Below are positions 1-8,694 of a DNA stretch of 64,000 bases, piece by piece; the first letter of the stretch is position 1; each line of letters begins with the position of its first letter. Below the pieces are notes generated by a model that had not been told where the DNA came from, did not search any database, and saw only the letters and a program-made list of their open reading frames with translations. Source of the stretch: Blastococcus saxobsidens DD2 (GTDB lineage Bacteria; Actinomycetota; Actinomycetes; Mycobacteriales; Geodermatophilaceae); contig NC_016943.1 of assembly GCF_000284015.1 (NCBI RefSeq), positions 2,955,541 through 3,019,540 of the forward strand, read 5' to 3'. Made by a program: the position numbers and the translations under genes.

Positions 1-120
1 CCCCCATCGGCCCGCACCGCCGCCGTCACCTCGCCGGGCGGTCGCCGCCCAGGCCGCGCAGGCGACCGCGGAGCACACCAGGCCCAGCATCAGACCGAAC
101 GGGCCGAGCAGGTGCCTCAT
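1..120 (-). CDS. ccmF: CcmF, cytochrome c maturation heme lyase subunit (N-terminal fragment)
   Basis: Only the first 40 codons lie in the window; the gene runs off the left edge. The ATG at 120-118 overlaps the ccmE stop by four bases (ATGA), which fixes the start. The visible part is one hydrophobic helix (LLGPFGLMLGLVCSAVACAAW) followed by a short charged stretch, as expected at the start of a polytopic membrane protein. The CcmF call rests mainly on its place after ccmABCDE: CcmF takes heme from CcmE and attaches it to apocytochrome c. No diagnostic CcmF motif is visible in this fragment. Confidence 0.6.
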   Translation of the reverse strand, partial: MRHLLGPFGLMLGLVCSAVACAAWAATARRGDGGGAGRWG

Positions 121-569
121 CCGCCGTCCTCCGCCGGGCGGGCGGCCCCGCCCACCGGAGCCCGGTACTCGTTGTCGTGCTTGACCAGGAGCACGTCGGA
201 ACGGAAGACGCCGTCGGCACCGAGGGTGCCCTCGACGACGGCGCCCTGCCCCTCCTGGAAGACGCCGCGCGGCTGCCCGCTGTTGACGACCGGCAGGTCG
301 TGCACCCCGTCGGTGAGTTCGAACCGGACTCCGTCCGCCGTCGTGGCGACGGACCCGGCCACCACGAGGCCGCCGAGCCGTACCCGCTCACCCACCAGTT
401 CCGGATCGGCGACCAGTTCGCTGGTCGTCCGGTAGTAGACGAGGCTGCCCTGCAGCCCCCCGACCGCCAGCACCCCGACGGCGACGAGGACCACGCCCGC
501 GACGAGCAGCAGCCGCACGGGCATCTGCCGGCGTGGACGCTCGGCGGTCTCGCCGTCGCTGCGGATCAC
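117..569 (-). CDS. ccmE: CcmE, periplasmic heme chaperone
   Basis: The protein has 150 residues: an N-terminal membrane anchor (about residues 17-40) and a small beta-barrel domain. It holds heme covalently between CcmC and CcmF. The conserved heme-attachment histidine and following tyrosine are present in LLVKHDNEY (His131, Tyr135), so this is the histidine type and not the cysteine variant. The GTG start at 569 overlaps the ccmD stop (GTGA); an internal ATG at 524 is the alternative but would break this coupling. It lies in the ccmABCDEF operon and overlaps ccmF at its end. Confidence 0.9.
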   Translation of the reverse strand: MIRSDGETAERPRRQMPVRLLLVAGVVLVAVGVLAVGGLQGSLVYYRTTSELVADPELVGERVRLGGLVVAGSVATTADGVRFELTDGVHDLPVVNSGQPRGVFQEGQGAVVEGTLGADGVFRSDVLLVKHDNEYRAPVGGAARPAEDGG

Positions 570-664
570 CGGGGTCCCCGCCCCGGCCGTGTCCAGTACC
601 AGTACGCGGTCCAGGTCGTCGCCGTGAGCAGGTAGCCCCCCACCACCCACTCCCAGCCGTTCAC
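566..664 (-). CDS. ccmD: CcmD-like small membrane protein
   Basis: This 32-residue protein (NGWEWVVGGYLLTATTWTAY, then a basic tail) has one membrane helix and sits exactly between ccmC and ccmE. It overlaps both by four bases through GTGA junctions. CcmD in known System I operons is a tiny single-helix protein that helps release holo-CcmE from CcmABC. Length, position, aromatic-rich helix and basic C-terminus all agree. Sequence conservation in this family is weak, so the call rests largely on context. Confidence 0.75.
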   Translation of the reverse strand: MNGWEWVVGGYLLTATTWTAYWYWTRPGRGPR

Positions 665-1416
665 CGGCGCGTCCTCGGGACGACGACGAGCGCCTCGGTC
701 GGTCCGAGGGCGGCTGCGCCCTGCGGCGGAGCACCCGCCGGCCCGGGGGCGGCGGGGGCGTCGGCCGAGGCGAGCACCCGCAGCCGGCGCCGCACCACCA
801 GCACCCCGGCCAGCGTGAAGGCCGCCACGGCCGCCCCCAGAGCGGCCGCCATCCACGGGTCCATCGGCGCCGGGTCCGGGGACAGCACGGTCGCCGGCTG
901 GTGCAGGGTGCGCCACCACACCACCGAGAAGTGCACGACCGGCACGTTGACGAACCCGACGATCCCCACGGCCGCCGCACGACGGGCCCCGGCGGCGCGG
1001 TCGTCCCCCAGGCCGCGGACCCCGAGGTAGCCCAGGTAGACGAGGAGCAGCACGGCGGTGGTGACCAGGCGAGGGTCCCAGACCCACCACACGCCCCACA
1101 CCGGCCGGCCCCAGATGCTGCCCAGCGCGATCGCCAACGCGGTCATGCCGACGCCGAGTTCCGCGGCGGCCTGAGCCCGACGGTCCCACCGCAGGTCCCG
1201 GGTCAGCAGATAGGCCACGCTCGCGCCGAGCACCGCCGCGAACGAGAGGTAGGCCAGCCACGCCGCAGGCACGTGGACGTACATCAGCCGCTGCGGTTCA
1301 CCCTGCACGGTGTCGGTCGGTGCCACCACCAGGGCGAGGATCACCGCGACCGCTGCAACCACCACGGCCGCTGCGCCGTGGATGCGGTCGGCCGTGCCGG
1401 CCGAGGGAGATGCCAT
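661..1416 (-). CDS. ccmC: CcmC, heme transfer membrane protein
   Basis: A 251-residue protein with about six membrane helices. It carries the tryptophan-rich signature of the CcmC/CcmF heme-handling family (WGVWWVWDPRLVTT, about residues 108-121). Histidines that could ligate heme axially flank this motif, in YVHVPAAW and PVVHFSVVW. In the family, CcmC presents heme to CcmE on the outer face of the membrane. The GTG of ccmD overlaps its stop, and ccmB ends four bases before its ATG, so the genes are cotranscribed. The C-terminus has an alanine/proline-rich extension of roughly 40 residues. Confidence 0.93.
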   Translation of the reverse strand: MASPSAGTADRIHGAAAVVVAAVAVILALVVAPTDTVQGEPQRLMYVHVPAAWLAYLSFAAVLGASVAYLLTRDLRWDRRAQAAAELGVGMTALAIALGSIWGRPVWGVWWVWDPRLVTTAVLLLVYLGYLGVRGLGDDRAAGARRAAAVGIVGFVNVPVVHFSVVWWRTLHQPATVLSPDPAPMDPWMAAALGAAVAAFTLAGVLVVRRRLRVLASADAPAAPGPAGAPPQGAAALGPTEALVVVPRTRR

Positions 1417-1420
1417 CCGA

Positions 1421-2080
1421 TCACTCCTCGAGTAGGACGGGGAACACCGCCCAGGCGGCCGTCAGCACAGCGCCCGCGTACAGGGTCATGAGGATGCCCC
1501 AGGGGAGCACAGCACTCGCGGAAACGGTCAACTGGGTCCCGGCGAGCAGCACGGGCAGGCCGGTGGGCAGCATCAGGGCCGCCAGCAGCCCGCCCCGGCG
1601 GGCACCGGAGTCGACGAGCACCCCGAACGTCGTCGTCAGCGCCGCGAGCGCCAGCGTGCCCAGGGCACCGCCGTAGATCGCCGCCGGAGGCACCGGGACC
1701 TCGAAGAGGACGGCGACGAGGGCGCCGGCCAGCACCCAGGTCAGGGCGAGCGCGCCCCAGGTCGCCAGCAGCTTGCCGGCGAAGAGCGCATTCGGGGCGA
1801 CCAGCCCGCGCAGCACGTCCCAGCTCTCCTCCGCCATCTCGGCGCCGGCCACGGTCCGGGCCAACGGGACCGTGGCGACGAGGACCGCCAGCCACACCGT
1901 CCCTCCGGCCGTGGCCGCCAGCTGCTGCGGCCCGGGTCCGAAGCCCAGGCCGGCCAGCACCACGAAGGCGGCGACGAAGGGCGCCGTGGTGACCAGCGCC
2001 TCGCGGCCGGCCCGCTCCACGGCCACCTCCCGGCGGAACACGGCCGCCGTCTGCGCCAGCACGGTGACCGGCTGCGTCAC
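1421..2080 (-). CDS. ccmB: CcmB, heme exporter ABC permease subunit
   Basis: A 219-residue integral membrane protein with about six helices that matches the CcmB permease layout. It has the N-terminal RREVAVERAGREAL segment and the internal LVAPNALFAGKLLATW loop typical of the family. It pairs with CcmA to form the ABC part of the CcmABCD complex, which frees holo-CcmE from CcmC. The start is the GTG at 2080, which overlaps the ccmA stop as GTGA. A longer upstream reading frame exists but would run through ccmA in another frame. Confidence 0.9.
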   Translation of the reverse strand: MTQPVTVLAQTAAVFRREVAVERAGREALVTTAPFVAAFVVLAGLGFGPGPQQLAATAGGTVWLAVLVATVPLARTVAGAEMAEESWDVLRGLVAPNALFAGKLLATWGALALTWVLAGALVAVLFEVPVPPAAIYGGALGTLALAALTTTFGVLVDSGARRGGLLAALMLPTGLPVLLAGTQLTVSASAVLPWGILMTLYAGAVLTAAWAVFPVLLEE

Positions 2081-2739
2081 CGCAGCACCACCCGTCCGTC
2101 GCCGACCACCAGGTGGCCGTCCGCGGCCGCCAGGAGGGCGTCCGGCTGGTGGGTGGCGACCAGGACCGTCCCGCCGTCGGCACGGATCGTGTCGAGGACG
2201 GTCACGAGAGCCTGCATGCCGTGGCTGTCCAAGGCGGCCGTGGGCTCGTCCAGGCAGAGCAGGGCCGGCCGGCAGGCGACCGCCGCCGCCAGGGCGGCAC
2301 GTACCCGCTCGCCGGCCGACAGGGTGCCGACCCGGCGGTGCGCCAGAGCCTGGAGACCGAGCAGCTGCACCGCGGCAGTCGCTGCTTCCCGCCGACCGGC
2401 CAACCCGGCGGTGACCGACACCGCGCCCAGGACGGTCTGCGCGCTGCGCAGACCTCCACCGCCGCGGACGTACAGCGCCCTGCCGGCGCACTCCCGGCCA
2501 CCGGTGCTCGGACGGGTCAACCCGGCGGCCAGCCGCAGCAGGGTGCTCTTGCCCGCCCCGTTCGGGCCGGTCACCACGGTGAGCGTCCCGGCGGCCAGGG
2601 CGAGGTCGAGCGGGGCCCACACCGGGGAGCCACCGTGGACCCGGCTGGCCCGCGTCAGCCGCAGCACAGGTGCCGCGGTGGCGGGCGACGGCCCGGCCGG
2701 GGAGCGCCACCCGTCCTCGACCCCAGGCCGCCCGAGCAT
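2077..2739 (-). CDS. ccmA: CcmA, heme exporter ABC ATP-binding subunit
   Basis: A 220-residue ABC ATPase, first gene of the ccm operon. Walker A is GPNGAGKST (about residues 52-60). The signature region is TLSAGERVRAALAAA and Walker B is ALLCLDEPTAALD, followed by the switch histidine in VATHQPD. The signature serine is kept but the following residues are AGE instead of GGQ. The ATG at 2739 is chosen because the recognisable ABC domain begins about 25 residues later. The upstream in-frame extension is low-complexity and lies in the intergenic gap. Confidence 0.9.
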   Translation of the reverse strand: MLGRPGVEDGWRSPAGPSPATAAPVLRLTRASRVHGGSPVWAPLDLALAAGTLTVVTGPNGAGKSTLLRLAAGLTRPSTGGRECAGRALYVRGGGGLRSAQTVLGAVSVTAGLAGRREAATAAVQLLGLQALAHRRVGTLSAGERVRAALAAAVACRPALLCLDEPTAALDSHGMQALVTVLDTIRADGGTVLVATHQPDALLAAADGHLVVGDGRVVLR

Positions 2740-2809
2740 GGCCACCAGCGTAGGGCGACCGAGGCCGGCCGACACCTCCCCCGGAGAAGCGCCTTCGGAC
2801 GACGGTTCG

Positions 2810-3331
2810 TCAACCGCGCAGCAGCGCCGCCACCCCGACGCAGGCCGCCGCCCACAGCGCGCTGGCCAGCGTGCCGACGATGAAGCGCTCGGCCGCGGCG
2901 GGGGCACGGAGCTCGGAGAACCGGCCCAGCCCCTTGACGGCCAGGATGACCGCCAGCCCCTCGGGCCAGCCGACGAGCAGCGTGCCGGCGATCGCGGCCC
3001 GCTCCAGGACCCCGATCCAGGCTCCGCCGCGGAGGATGTCAGGGTCCTGCGGTCCACCGGAGACCCCCGCGGCCGCCGGGTCGGCGGCGTGCAGCACCGC
3101 CGTCGCCACCGGACCGCCACCGGTCACGGCGGCGAGCACCGCGAGCAGCGCGCCGACCTGCACCGGCCCGGGTGTGCCTTCGGCCGGCCACGCGAGGCCC
3201 GCCGCCACCGCGAGTGCGCCCACCAGCGCGATGGCGCTCGCGCCGGATGGCCCGGGGCGGTCGCCGCGGACGGCGAGGGCCAGCCCGGTGACGGCCACCA
3301 GGCCGAGGACGACGAGAACGGCGACGGTCAT
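2810..3331 (-). CDS. Membrane protein related to the C-terminal part of DUF3307 proteins, SatD partner
   Basis: A 173-residue protein with four to five predicted membrane helices and no signal for catalysis. Its last third (GAWIGVLERAAIAGTLLVGW, then AVILAVKGLGRFSEL and AERFIVGTLASALWA) resembles the C-terminus of DUF3307 membrane proteins that are often encoded beside SatD-like proteins. The ATG overlaps the stop of the upstream SatD-like gene (ATGA), so the two are cotranslated and probably work together. Function is unknown. The family link is from memory of the motif and not from a search. Confidence 0.55.
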   Translation of the reverse strand: MTVAVLVVLGLVAVTGLALAVRGDRPGPSGASAIALVGALAVAAGLAWPAEGTPGPVQVGALLAVLAAVTGGGPVATAVLHAADPAAAGVSGGPQDPDILRGGAWIGVLERAAIAGTLLVGWPEGLAVILAVKGLGRFSELRAPAAAERFIVGTLASALWAAACVGVAALLRG

Positions 3332-3915
3332 CCGGCGGCCCGCCCGAGCAGCCGGGCCGCCGTGGGCCGCAGTTCCCGCTCCAGCTCCCAGGAGGCCGCG
3401 GCCAGCCGCTGGCCCACGGCCTGGCGCGAGACGCCGAGCTCGGCCGCGGCCTCCGCCTGGGTGCGTCCGCCCTCCAGCAGGTCGATCGCCTCCCACGCCT
3501 GGGCGCTGCGGCGTCCCACCAGCACGGCCAGCGCGCTGAGCACCGCCTGGGCGTCCCCTGCGTCGGGCGGCACCGCGCCACGGACGGCGAGCCTCATCGG
3601 CCGCTGCTTCGCGGCGTCGACGGCCCGGCGGGCGCAGAGGAACGCCGGCCCGGCGGCGGCGCGGGTGCTCGCCGGCAGCGGCGTCTGCACCGGGCCGGCG
3701 CCGATCCCGATGCTCCAGCCACCCAGTCGCACCAGCCGCATCGCGACGTCGACGACGGCCTCGGGCCCGTCGAGCACACCCTGGAACTCGTCACCCGCGG
3801 TACGCTCGAACGCGAGCAGCGCCCCCACCTCGGCGTTCAGCGGCGCCAGCACGTCGGCCACCCGGTCGGGGCCGCGCCGGCTCCCGCGCTGGTCGACGGT
3901 CAGCACGAACGGCAT
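3328..3915 (-). CDS. SatD-like protein with C-terminal helix-turn-helix
   Basis: A 195-residue soluble protein. The N-terminal half (MPFVLTVDQRGSRRGPDRV and TAGDEFQGVL) resembles the SatD family, named from a streptococcal locus. The C-terminal half has a sigma-70 region 4/LuxR-like helix-turn-helix (GGRTQAEAAAELGVSRQAVGQR, roughly residues 148-169), so it may bind DNA. It is coupled by ATGA to the membrane protein after it, which suggests a regulator or sensor acting with a membrane partner. The biochemical role is not known. Confidence 0.6.
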   Translation of the reverse strand: MPFVLTVDQRGSRRGPDRVADVLAPLNAEVGALLAFERTAGDEFQGVLDGPEAVVDVAMRLVRLGGWSIGIGAGPVQTPLPASTRAAAGPAFLCARRAVDAAKQRPMRLAVRGAVPPDAGDAQAVLSALAVLVGRRSAQAWEAIDLLEGGRTQAEAAAELGVSRQAVGQRLAAASWELERELRPTAARLLGRAAG

Positions 3916-3953
3916 GACGCAAGCCTCTCAGCTTTCTTCGATCAGAGCAAGGC

Positions 3954-4421
3954 TCAAAGCTTGCCAGCCACATCGGCGGGGAAACCGCCGGTGGCGATCG
4001 GACCCCACCCGGTCACCGTGATCCGCAGCAGGGACTTGCCCTGGCGCGTCATCGCCGCGCGGTACTCCTCCCAGTCGGGGTGCTCCCCGCTGATGGCGCG
4101 GTAGTACTCCACGAGCGGCTCCACGGCCTCGGGCAGGTCGAGCACCTCCGCTGCGCCGTCCAGCTGGACCCAGGGCCCGTCCCACTCGTCGGAGAGCACG
4201 CACAGGGACACCGCGGCATCCCGCCGGGCGTTGGCCACCTTGGCCCGCTGCGGATACGTGGACACCACGACCCGCCCCTCGGCGTCGATTCCGCACGTCA
4301 CCGGGGACAGCTGCACCCCACCGCCCTGGCGGCGGGTGACCAGCACGGCCCGGTGCCGCGGGCGGAGGAAGTCCAGGAGCGCATCGCGGTCGACCCGGTC
4401 AGCGCTGGCGATCTTCGGCAT
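3954..4421 (-). CDS. PPOX-class F420/FMN-dependent protein (pyridoxamine 5'-phosphate oxidase fold)
   Basis: A 155-residue single-domain protein with the split-barrel flavin/F420 fold: LLDFLRPRHRAVLVTRR, then a strand with GRVVVSTYPQRAKVANARRD and VSLCVLSDEWDGPWVQLDGAAEVLD. This pattern is typical of actinobacterial PPOX-class proteins (TIGR03618-like), many of which bind F420 and reduce or sense small molecules. The ATG at 4421 lies just before the first conserved helix. It is divergent from the AI-2E-type permease. The substrate cannot be told from sequence. Confidence 0.8.
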   Translation of the reverse strand: MPKIASADRVDRDALLDFLRPRHRAVLVTRRQGGGVQLSPVTCGIDAEGRVVVSTYPQRAKVANARRDAAVSLCVLSDEWDGPWVQLDGAAEVLDLPEAVEPLVEYYRAISGEHPDWEEYRAAMTRQGKSLLRITVTGWGPIATGGFPADVAGKL

Positions 4422-4498
4422 GCCACGAACGCTACGACGTGGGTGTGATGATCGTTCTCCGCCCGGTCCCGCCCCGGCTTCTGTGCTGAGATCTGTGC

Positions 4499-5797
4499 AT
4501 GAGGATCCGCTTGCCCGGTCGCACCGACCCGCCGCCGGACGAGACCCACGACGTCGAGCCCGACCAGCCCACCCGCGAGGTCGGTGTCCGGCCCGCCACG
4601 CACGCACCCGCCCCGACCAACCAGCGCGGAGAACGCCTCCGGCGGGCGAGCCGGTCGCTGGCCGTCGCCTCGGCGGAGCTGCTGCTCGTCGTCGGCGGGG
4701 TCATCGTCCTGGGCTACGTCCTGGGCAAGCTCTGGGTCGTCCTGCTGCCCGTCGTCCTCGGGCTGCTCATCACCACCGTGCTCTGGCCGCCCACCCGGTT
4801 CCTCAGGAAGCACGGCTGGCCGGCTGCCCTGGCGGCGGCGACCGTGCTGATCGCCTTCCTCGCGACATTCGGCGGCATCATCGCGCTGATCGCACCGCCG
4901 GTCGTGGGGCAGGTGGAGGAGCTCGGGGCAGGCGTCAGCGCGGGTCTGCAGCAGCTGCAGGCATGGCTGACGGGCCCACCGTTCAACCTGGGCGAGGAGC
5001 AGATCGGCGACGCCGTCGACGACGCGATCAACTCGATCCAGGGCAACGCGCAGAACATCGCCAGCTACGCCGTCACCGGCGCCGCGGCCATCGGCTCCGG
5101 ACTGATCAACCTCGTTCTCGCCCTCCTCCTGACCTTCTTCTTCCTCAAGGACGGGCCGCGCTGGGTGCCGTGGCTGGCCGCGCAGACGGGCCCGCCCGCT
5201 GCACCGCACGTGGCCGCGCTGTCCTACAAGACGTGGGCGACGCTCTCCGAGTTCATCCGCCAGCAGGCCATCGTCGGGTTCGCCGACGCCTTCTTCATCG
5301 GCCTGGGCCTGTGGATCCTCGGCGTGCCCCTCGTCCTGCCGCTGGCCGTGCTCACCTTCTTCGGGGCGTTCATCCCGATCATCGGTGCCTTCGTCGCCGG
5401 CGGTTTCGCGGTGCTGATCGCCCTGGTCGACCAGGGCCTCACCACCGCGCTCATCGTGCTGGGCATCGTCCTGCTCGTGCAGCAGCTCGAGGGCAACGTC
5501 CTGCAGCCGATCCTCCAGGGCCGTGGCCTGAACCTGCATGCCGCCGTGGTGATCCTGGCCGTCACCGCGGGGGCGAGCCTCGCAGGCATCATCGGCGCCT
5601 TCCTCGCCGTCCCGGTGACCGCGCTCATCGCCGTCTCCTATCGATACGCACGGGACCAGCTCGACGGGAAGTCGCCGGAGGTCCTTCCCGACGGCACGCG
5701 CGCGCAGATCGCCAGCGACGCCACCGGCGCCCACTTGACCCGGGAGCCGGTCACGACGCCGGAGGGCGACGGGGCGCAGGAGGGAGCGGCGCGCTGA
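4499..5797 (+). CDS. AI-2E family transporter
   Basis: A 432-residue membrane protein. A 60-residue charged N-terminus precedes about eight helices of the AI-2E (YhhQ/TqsA/PerM) family. Family features include the long extracytoplasmic segment (about residues 130-190) and the conserved LAVLTFFGAFIPIIGAF and LEGNVLQPILQGRGL stretches. Members have been linked to autoinducer-2 export or to Na+/H+ exchange; neither can be assigned here. The last 40 residues are acidic and disordered. A perfect GC-rich palindrome lies 39 bases past the stop. Confidence 0.85.
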   Translation: MRIRLPGRTDPPPDETHDVEPDQPTREVGVRPATHAPAPTNQRGERLRRASRSLAVASAELLLVVGGVIVLGYVLGKLWVVLLPVVLGLLITTVLWPPTRFLRKHGWPAALAAATVLIAFLATFGGIIALIAPPVVGQVEELGAGVSAGLQQLQAWLTGPPFNLGEEQIGDAVDDAINSIQGNAQNIASYAVTGAAAIGSGLINLVLALLLTFFFLKDGPRWVPWLAAQTGPPAAPHVAALSYKTWATLSEFIRQQAIVGFADAFFIGLGLWILGVPLVLPLAVLTFFGAFIPIIGAFVAGGFAVLIALVDQGLTTALIVLGIVLLVQQLEGNVLQPILQGRGLNLHAAVVILAVTAGASLAGIIGAFLAVPVTALIAVSYRYARDQLDGKSPEVLPDGTRAQIASDATGAHLTREPVTTPEGDGAQEGAAR

Positions 5798-5835
5798 GCC
5801 GGGCCGTCCGGGGCGACGGCGGCCCCGGCGGGAAT

Positions 5836-5855
5836 GCCGCGGCTCGAGCCGCGGC
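5836..5855. terminator. Perfect 20-bp GC palindrome downstream of the AI-2E gene
   Basis: GCCGCGGCTCGAGCCGCGGC reads the same on both strands and can form an eight-pair hairpin with a TCGA loop. It lies between the AI-2E gene and the PAC2 gene, which run in the same direction. It is probably a terminator for the first gene, though it has no T-run. A dimeric-protein operator cannot be excluded. Confidence 0.4.
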
Positions 5856-5904
5856 TGTACCGGAGGCGTGATCGTCAGCGCCCCACGAACCAGGAGGTCC
5901 CACC

Positions 5905-6858
5905 GTGCCGCAGCGACCGGAGGAACTCGTCGAGCTGCTCCCCGCGGCCGACCGCTTCCTCACCCGCGAGTCGGCCGTTGCCGACCCGTCGCAGCGCCGC
6001 GGGCTGGTGCTGGTGCACGACCTCGCCGGCGACTTCGACGCCGCGTCCGCCGGCACCCTGGCCGGCGCGCACCTGCTCGCCGCGCTGCAGCACGAGGTGA
6101 TCGCCCGCTTCGATGCCGACAGCCTCGTCGACTACCGGGCCCGCCGGCCCCGCATGACCTTCACCAGCGACCGGTACGAGTCGTTCAGCGCACCGGAGAT
6201 CTCGCTGTACGCCGTGGAGGACGACGCCGGCGAGCCGTTCCTGCTGCTGCACGGCGCCGAGCCGGACTACGCCTGGGAGCGGTTCGTCGCGGCGGTGCGC
6301 GGGCTCGTCGAGCGGCTCGGGGTGACCTCCGTCGTCGCCCTGCAGGCCATCCCGATGCCGGTGCCGCACACCCGGCCGGTCACCGTGACCGCGCACGCCA
6401 CGCGCCGCCAGCTGATCGAGCCGTATCCGGTCTACTGGGGCGAGATGCGCATCCCCGGCAGCGTCTCGGCACTGCTCGAGCTGCGCATGGGCGAGGCAGG
6501 GGTGGATGCCCTCGGGGTCGCCGCGCACGTACCGCACTACCTGGCCCAGGCCACCTATCCGGCCGCGTCGATCACCCTGATCGAGCATCTCGAGCGGCTG
6601 ACCGGCCTGCGCCTGCCCACGGAGGCGCTGCGGGAGGCCGCGGAGGCCAACCGGACCGAGATCGACGAGCAGATCGGGCGGTCGGCCGAGAACACCGCCG
6701 TCGTGGCGGCGCTGGAGCAGCAGTACGACACGTTCACCGCCGCGCGGGAGGGCACCGACCTGCTGGGGAGCGCCGGCGAGGTGCCCAGTGCCGAGGAGAT
6801 CGGCGCGGAGTTCGAGCGCTTCCTGGCCGACCAGGACCGCAAGGGCCCCCGCGACTGA
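5905..6858 (+). CDS. PAC2 family protein (proteasome assembly chaperone-like)
   Basis: A 317-residue protein of the PAC2 family that is widespread in actinobacteria. It shows LVLVHDLAGDFDAASAGTLA near residue 35, then FDADSLVDYRARRPRMTF and YPVYWGEMRIPGSVSALLE. In eukaryotes PAC2 helps proteasome assembly; the bacterial relatives have no settled function. The GTG at 5905 has a good ribosome site (AGGAGG, about eight bases upstream). The C-terminal 60 residues are helical and acidic. It faces the catalase gene, and two hairpins lie between them. Confidence 0.85.
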   Translation: MPQRPEELVELLPAADRFLTRESAVADPSQRRGLVLVHDLAGDFDAASAGTLAGAHLLAALQHEVIARFDADSLVDYRARRPRMTFTSDRYESFSAPEISLYAVEDDAGEPFLLLHGAEPDYAWERFVAAVRGLVERLGVTSVVALQAIPMPVPHTRPVTVTAHATRRQLIEPYPVYWGEMRIPGSVSALLELRMGEAGVDALGVAAHVPHYLAQATYPAASITLIEHLERLTGLRLPTEALREAAEANRTEIDEQIGRSAENTAVVAALEQQYDTFTAAREGTDLLGSAGEVPSAEEIGAEFERFLADQDRKGPRD

Positions 6859-6880
6859 ATCGGGGAGGCTCTTCCGCACC

Positions 6881-6937
6881 GAGATGCGCCTGCGGCCGGT
6901 CATCACCCCCCGTGGTGACCGGCCTCAGGCGCATCTC
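6881..6937. terminator. 24-bp-stem hairpin after the PAC2 gene
   Basis: Arms at 6881-6904 and 6914-6937 (GAGATGCGCCTG...CAGGCGCATCTC) pair over 24 positions with one mismatch and one G-T pair around a nine-base loop. It starts 22 bases past the PAC2 stop and lies between two convergent genes. It most likely ends the PAC2 transcript. No T-run follows, as is common in GC-rich actinobacteria. Confidence 0.7.
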
Positions 6938-6973
6938 GCCGACGTCACGGCCAGTGCCCTTGGTCCAGGCGAG

Positions 6974-7015
6974 GCAGCGGGCCGCGACCGGGAAGTCCCG
7001 GTCGCGGCCCGTTGC
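6974..7015. terminator. Terminator hairpin of the catalase transcript
   Basis: Arms 6978-6993 and 6996-7011 (GGGCCGCGACCGGGA / TCCCGGTCGCGGCCC core) are perfectly complementary with a two-base loop. The pairing extends outward to 6974 and 7015 with one G-T pair. It begins about 20 bases past the catalase stop on the minus strand. Together with the neighbouring hairpin it insulates the convergent genes. Confidence 0.75.
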
Positions 7016-7035
7016 CGTGCTGGTGGTGCGGTCGA

Positions 7036-8694
7036 TCAGGCGACGGTGACGTGCTCGTTCGGCACGCAGTGCGTCATCACCTTGCCGGTGACGTCGCGCG
7101 GGCCGTTCTTGCCGAGGTTGGCGGCGCGCTGCACCTCCTCCTCGGACAGGGTCTGCGACTGCAGCGGCGGCAGGCCACGGACGTCGTCCGCGGTGATGCC
7201 GACGCCCTCACCGACGCGCTGACCCAGCTCGTCCTCGCACATGAAGAAGTGCCAGACCATCCGCTCCTGGATCTCGCGGCGGCACTGCTGCAGCGCCCCG
7301 ACCAGGTTGGCCACCAGGTCGTCCTTCTCCCACTGCTCGCTGAGCAGGTACCGCTCACCGGCCTGCTGGTAGTCGTTGGTCCGCGGGATCCGCTTGCGGG
7401 TGAGCCGGCCGGTGACGACCGGGCCCTGCTCGTCGTGCGTCGGGTAGGTGGCCTCACGCAGGCCGCCGGTGATCGACGGCTCGTAGTTCACGTGCGGGTT
7501 CTCACCCACGTTGTCGCGGCCGTAGGACATCGGGCCGCCCTGCTGGTTGGTCCGGACGTCCACCTTGGGGCGGTTCACCGGCAGCTGCAGGTAGTTCGGG
7601 CCCACCCGGTAGCGCTGGGTGTCGGAGTAGGAGAAGGTCCGGCCGACCAGCATCTTGTCGTCGGAGAAGTCCAGCCCGTCGACCAGCACACCGGTACCGA
7701 AGGCGATCTGCTCGTTCTCGGCGAAGAAGTCGTCCGGCATCCGGTTCAGCGTCATGGTGCCGACCTTGCGGAGCGGGAAGACCTCCTCCGGCCACACCTT
7801 GGTGTCGTCCAGCGGGTCGAAGTCCAGCTCGGGGTGCTCGTCGTCGCTCATCAGCTGGACGTGCAGCTCCCACGACGGGAAGTCGCCGGCCGCGATCGAG
7901 TCGTAGAGGTCCTTGGTGTGGGACCCGGTGCTCTGCGCCTGGACGGCCGCACCGTCGGCGGCGGTGTAGGACTTCACGCCCTGCTTGGGCAGCCAGTGGT
8001 ACTTGACCAGGACGGTCTCACCCTGGGCGCTGACCCACTTGTAGGTGTTCACGCCGAAGCCCTGCATGTGCCGGTAGCTCGCCGGCAGACCGCGCGGGCT
8101 GAACACCAGCGAGACCATGTGCAGAGCCTCGGGGGACTGGCTGAAGAAGTCGAACGCGCGCTCGGCGACGTTGGCCTCGAAGGTGACCGGGTCCGGCTTC
8201 TGCGAGTGGATGAAGTCGGGGAACTTGATGGCGTCCCGGATGAAGAAGACACCCAGGTTGTTGCCGACGAGGTCCCAGTTGCCCTCCTCGGTGTAGAACT
8301 TCACCGCGAAGCCACGCGGGTCGCGGGCCACCTCCGAGGAGTCGCGGCCACCGGCCACCGTGGAGAACCGCAGCGCGATGTCGGTGCGCTTGCCCTTCTC
8401 CTGGAACAGCGCGGCGCGGGTGTACGTGCTGATCGGCTCGTCACCGACGGTGCCGTCGGCCTCGAAGTAGCCGTAGGCGGTGACGCCGCGGGCGTGCACC
8501 ACGCGCTCCGGGATGCGCTCCCGGTCGAAGTGGCTGATCTTCTCGAGGAACTGGTAGTTCTCCAGGGTGGCGGGGCCGCGGGCGCCCACGGTCCGCTGGT
8601 TCTGGTTGTCGTAGACGGGGTGGCCCTGACGGTTGGTCAGGACCGGCTTGCCGGCCTGGCTCGGCGCGGTGCCCTGCGATGCGACGTCGGTCAT
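7036..8694 (-). CDS. Heme catalase
   Basis: A 552-residue monofunctional heme catalase that splits hydrogen peroxide into water and oxygen. The distal histidine is His67 in [16 protein letters not shown]. The active-site asparagine is in [15 protein letters not shown] (about residue 145), and the proximal heme tyrosine lies in [19 protein letters not shown] near residue 345. The length is close to small- to mid-subunit catalases; the large-catalase C-terminal flavodoxin-like domain is absent. The ATG overlaps the stop of the upstream Fur-type gene (ATGA), so catalase is translated from a fur-led message and is probably under Fur/peroxide control. Confidence 0.95.
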   Translation of the reverse strand: MTDVASQGTAPSQAGKPVLTNRQGHPVYDNQNQRTVGARGPATLENYQFLEKISHFDRERIPERVVHARGVTAYGYFEADGTVGDEPISTYTRAALFQEKGKRTDIALRFSTVAGGRDSSEVARDPRGFAVKFYTEEGNWDLVGNNLGVFFIRDAIKFPDFIHSQKPDPVTFEANVAERAFDFFSQSPEALHMVSLVFSPRGLPASYRHMQGFGVNTYKWVSAQGETVLVKYHWLPKQGVKSYTAADGAAVQAQSTGSHTKDLYDSIAAGDFPSWELHVQLMSDDEHPELDFDPLDDTKVWPEEVFPLRKVGTMTLNRMPDDFFAENEQIAFGTGVLVDGLDFSDDKMLVGRTFSYSDTQRYRVGPNYLQLPVNRPKVDVRTNQQGGPMSYGRDNVGENPHVNYEPSITGGLREATYPTHDEQGPVVTGRLTRKRIPRTNDYQQAGERYLLSEQWEKDDLVANLVGALQQCRREIQERMVWHFFMCEDELGQRVGEGVGITADDVRGLPPLQSQTLSEEEVQRAANLGKNGPRDVTGKVMTHCVPNEHVTVA

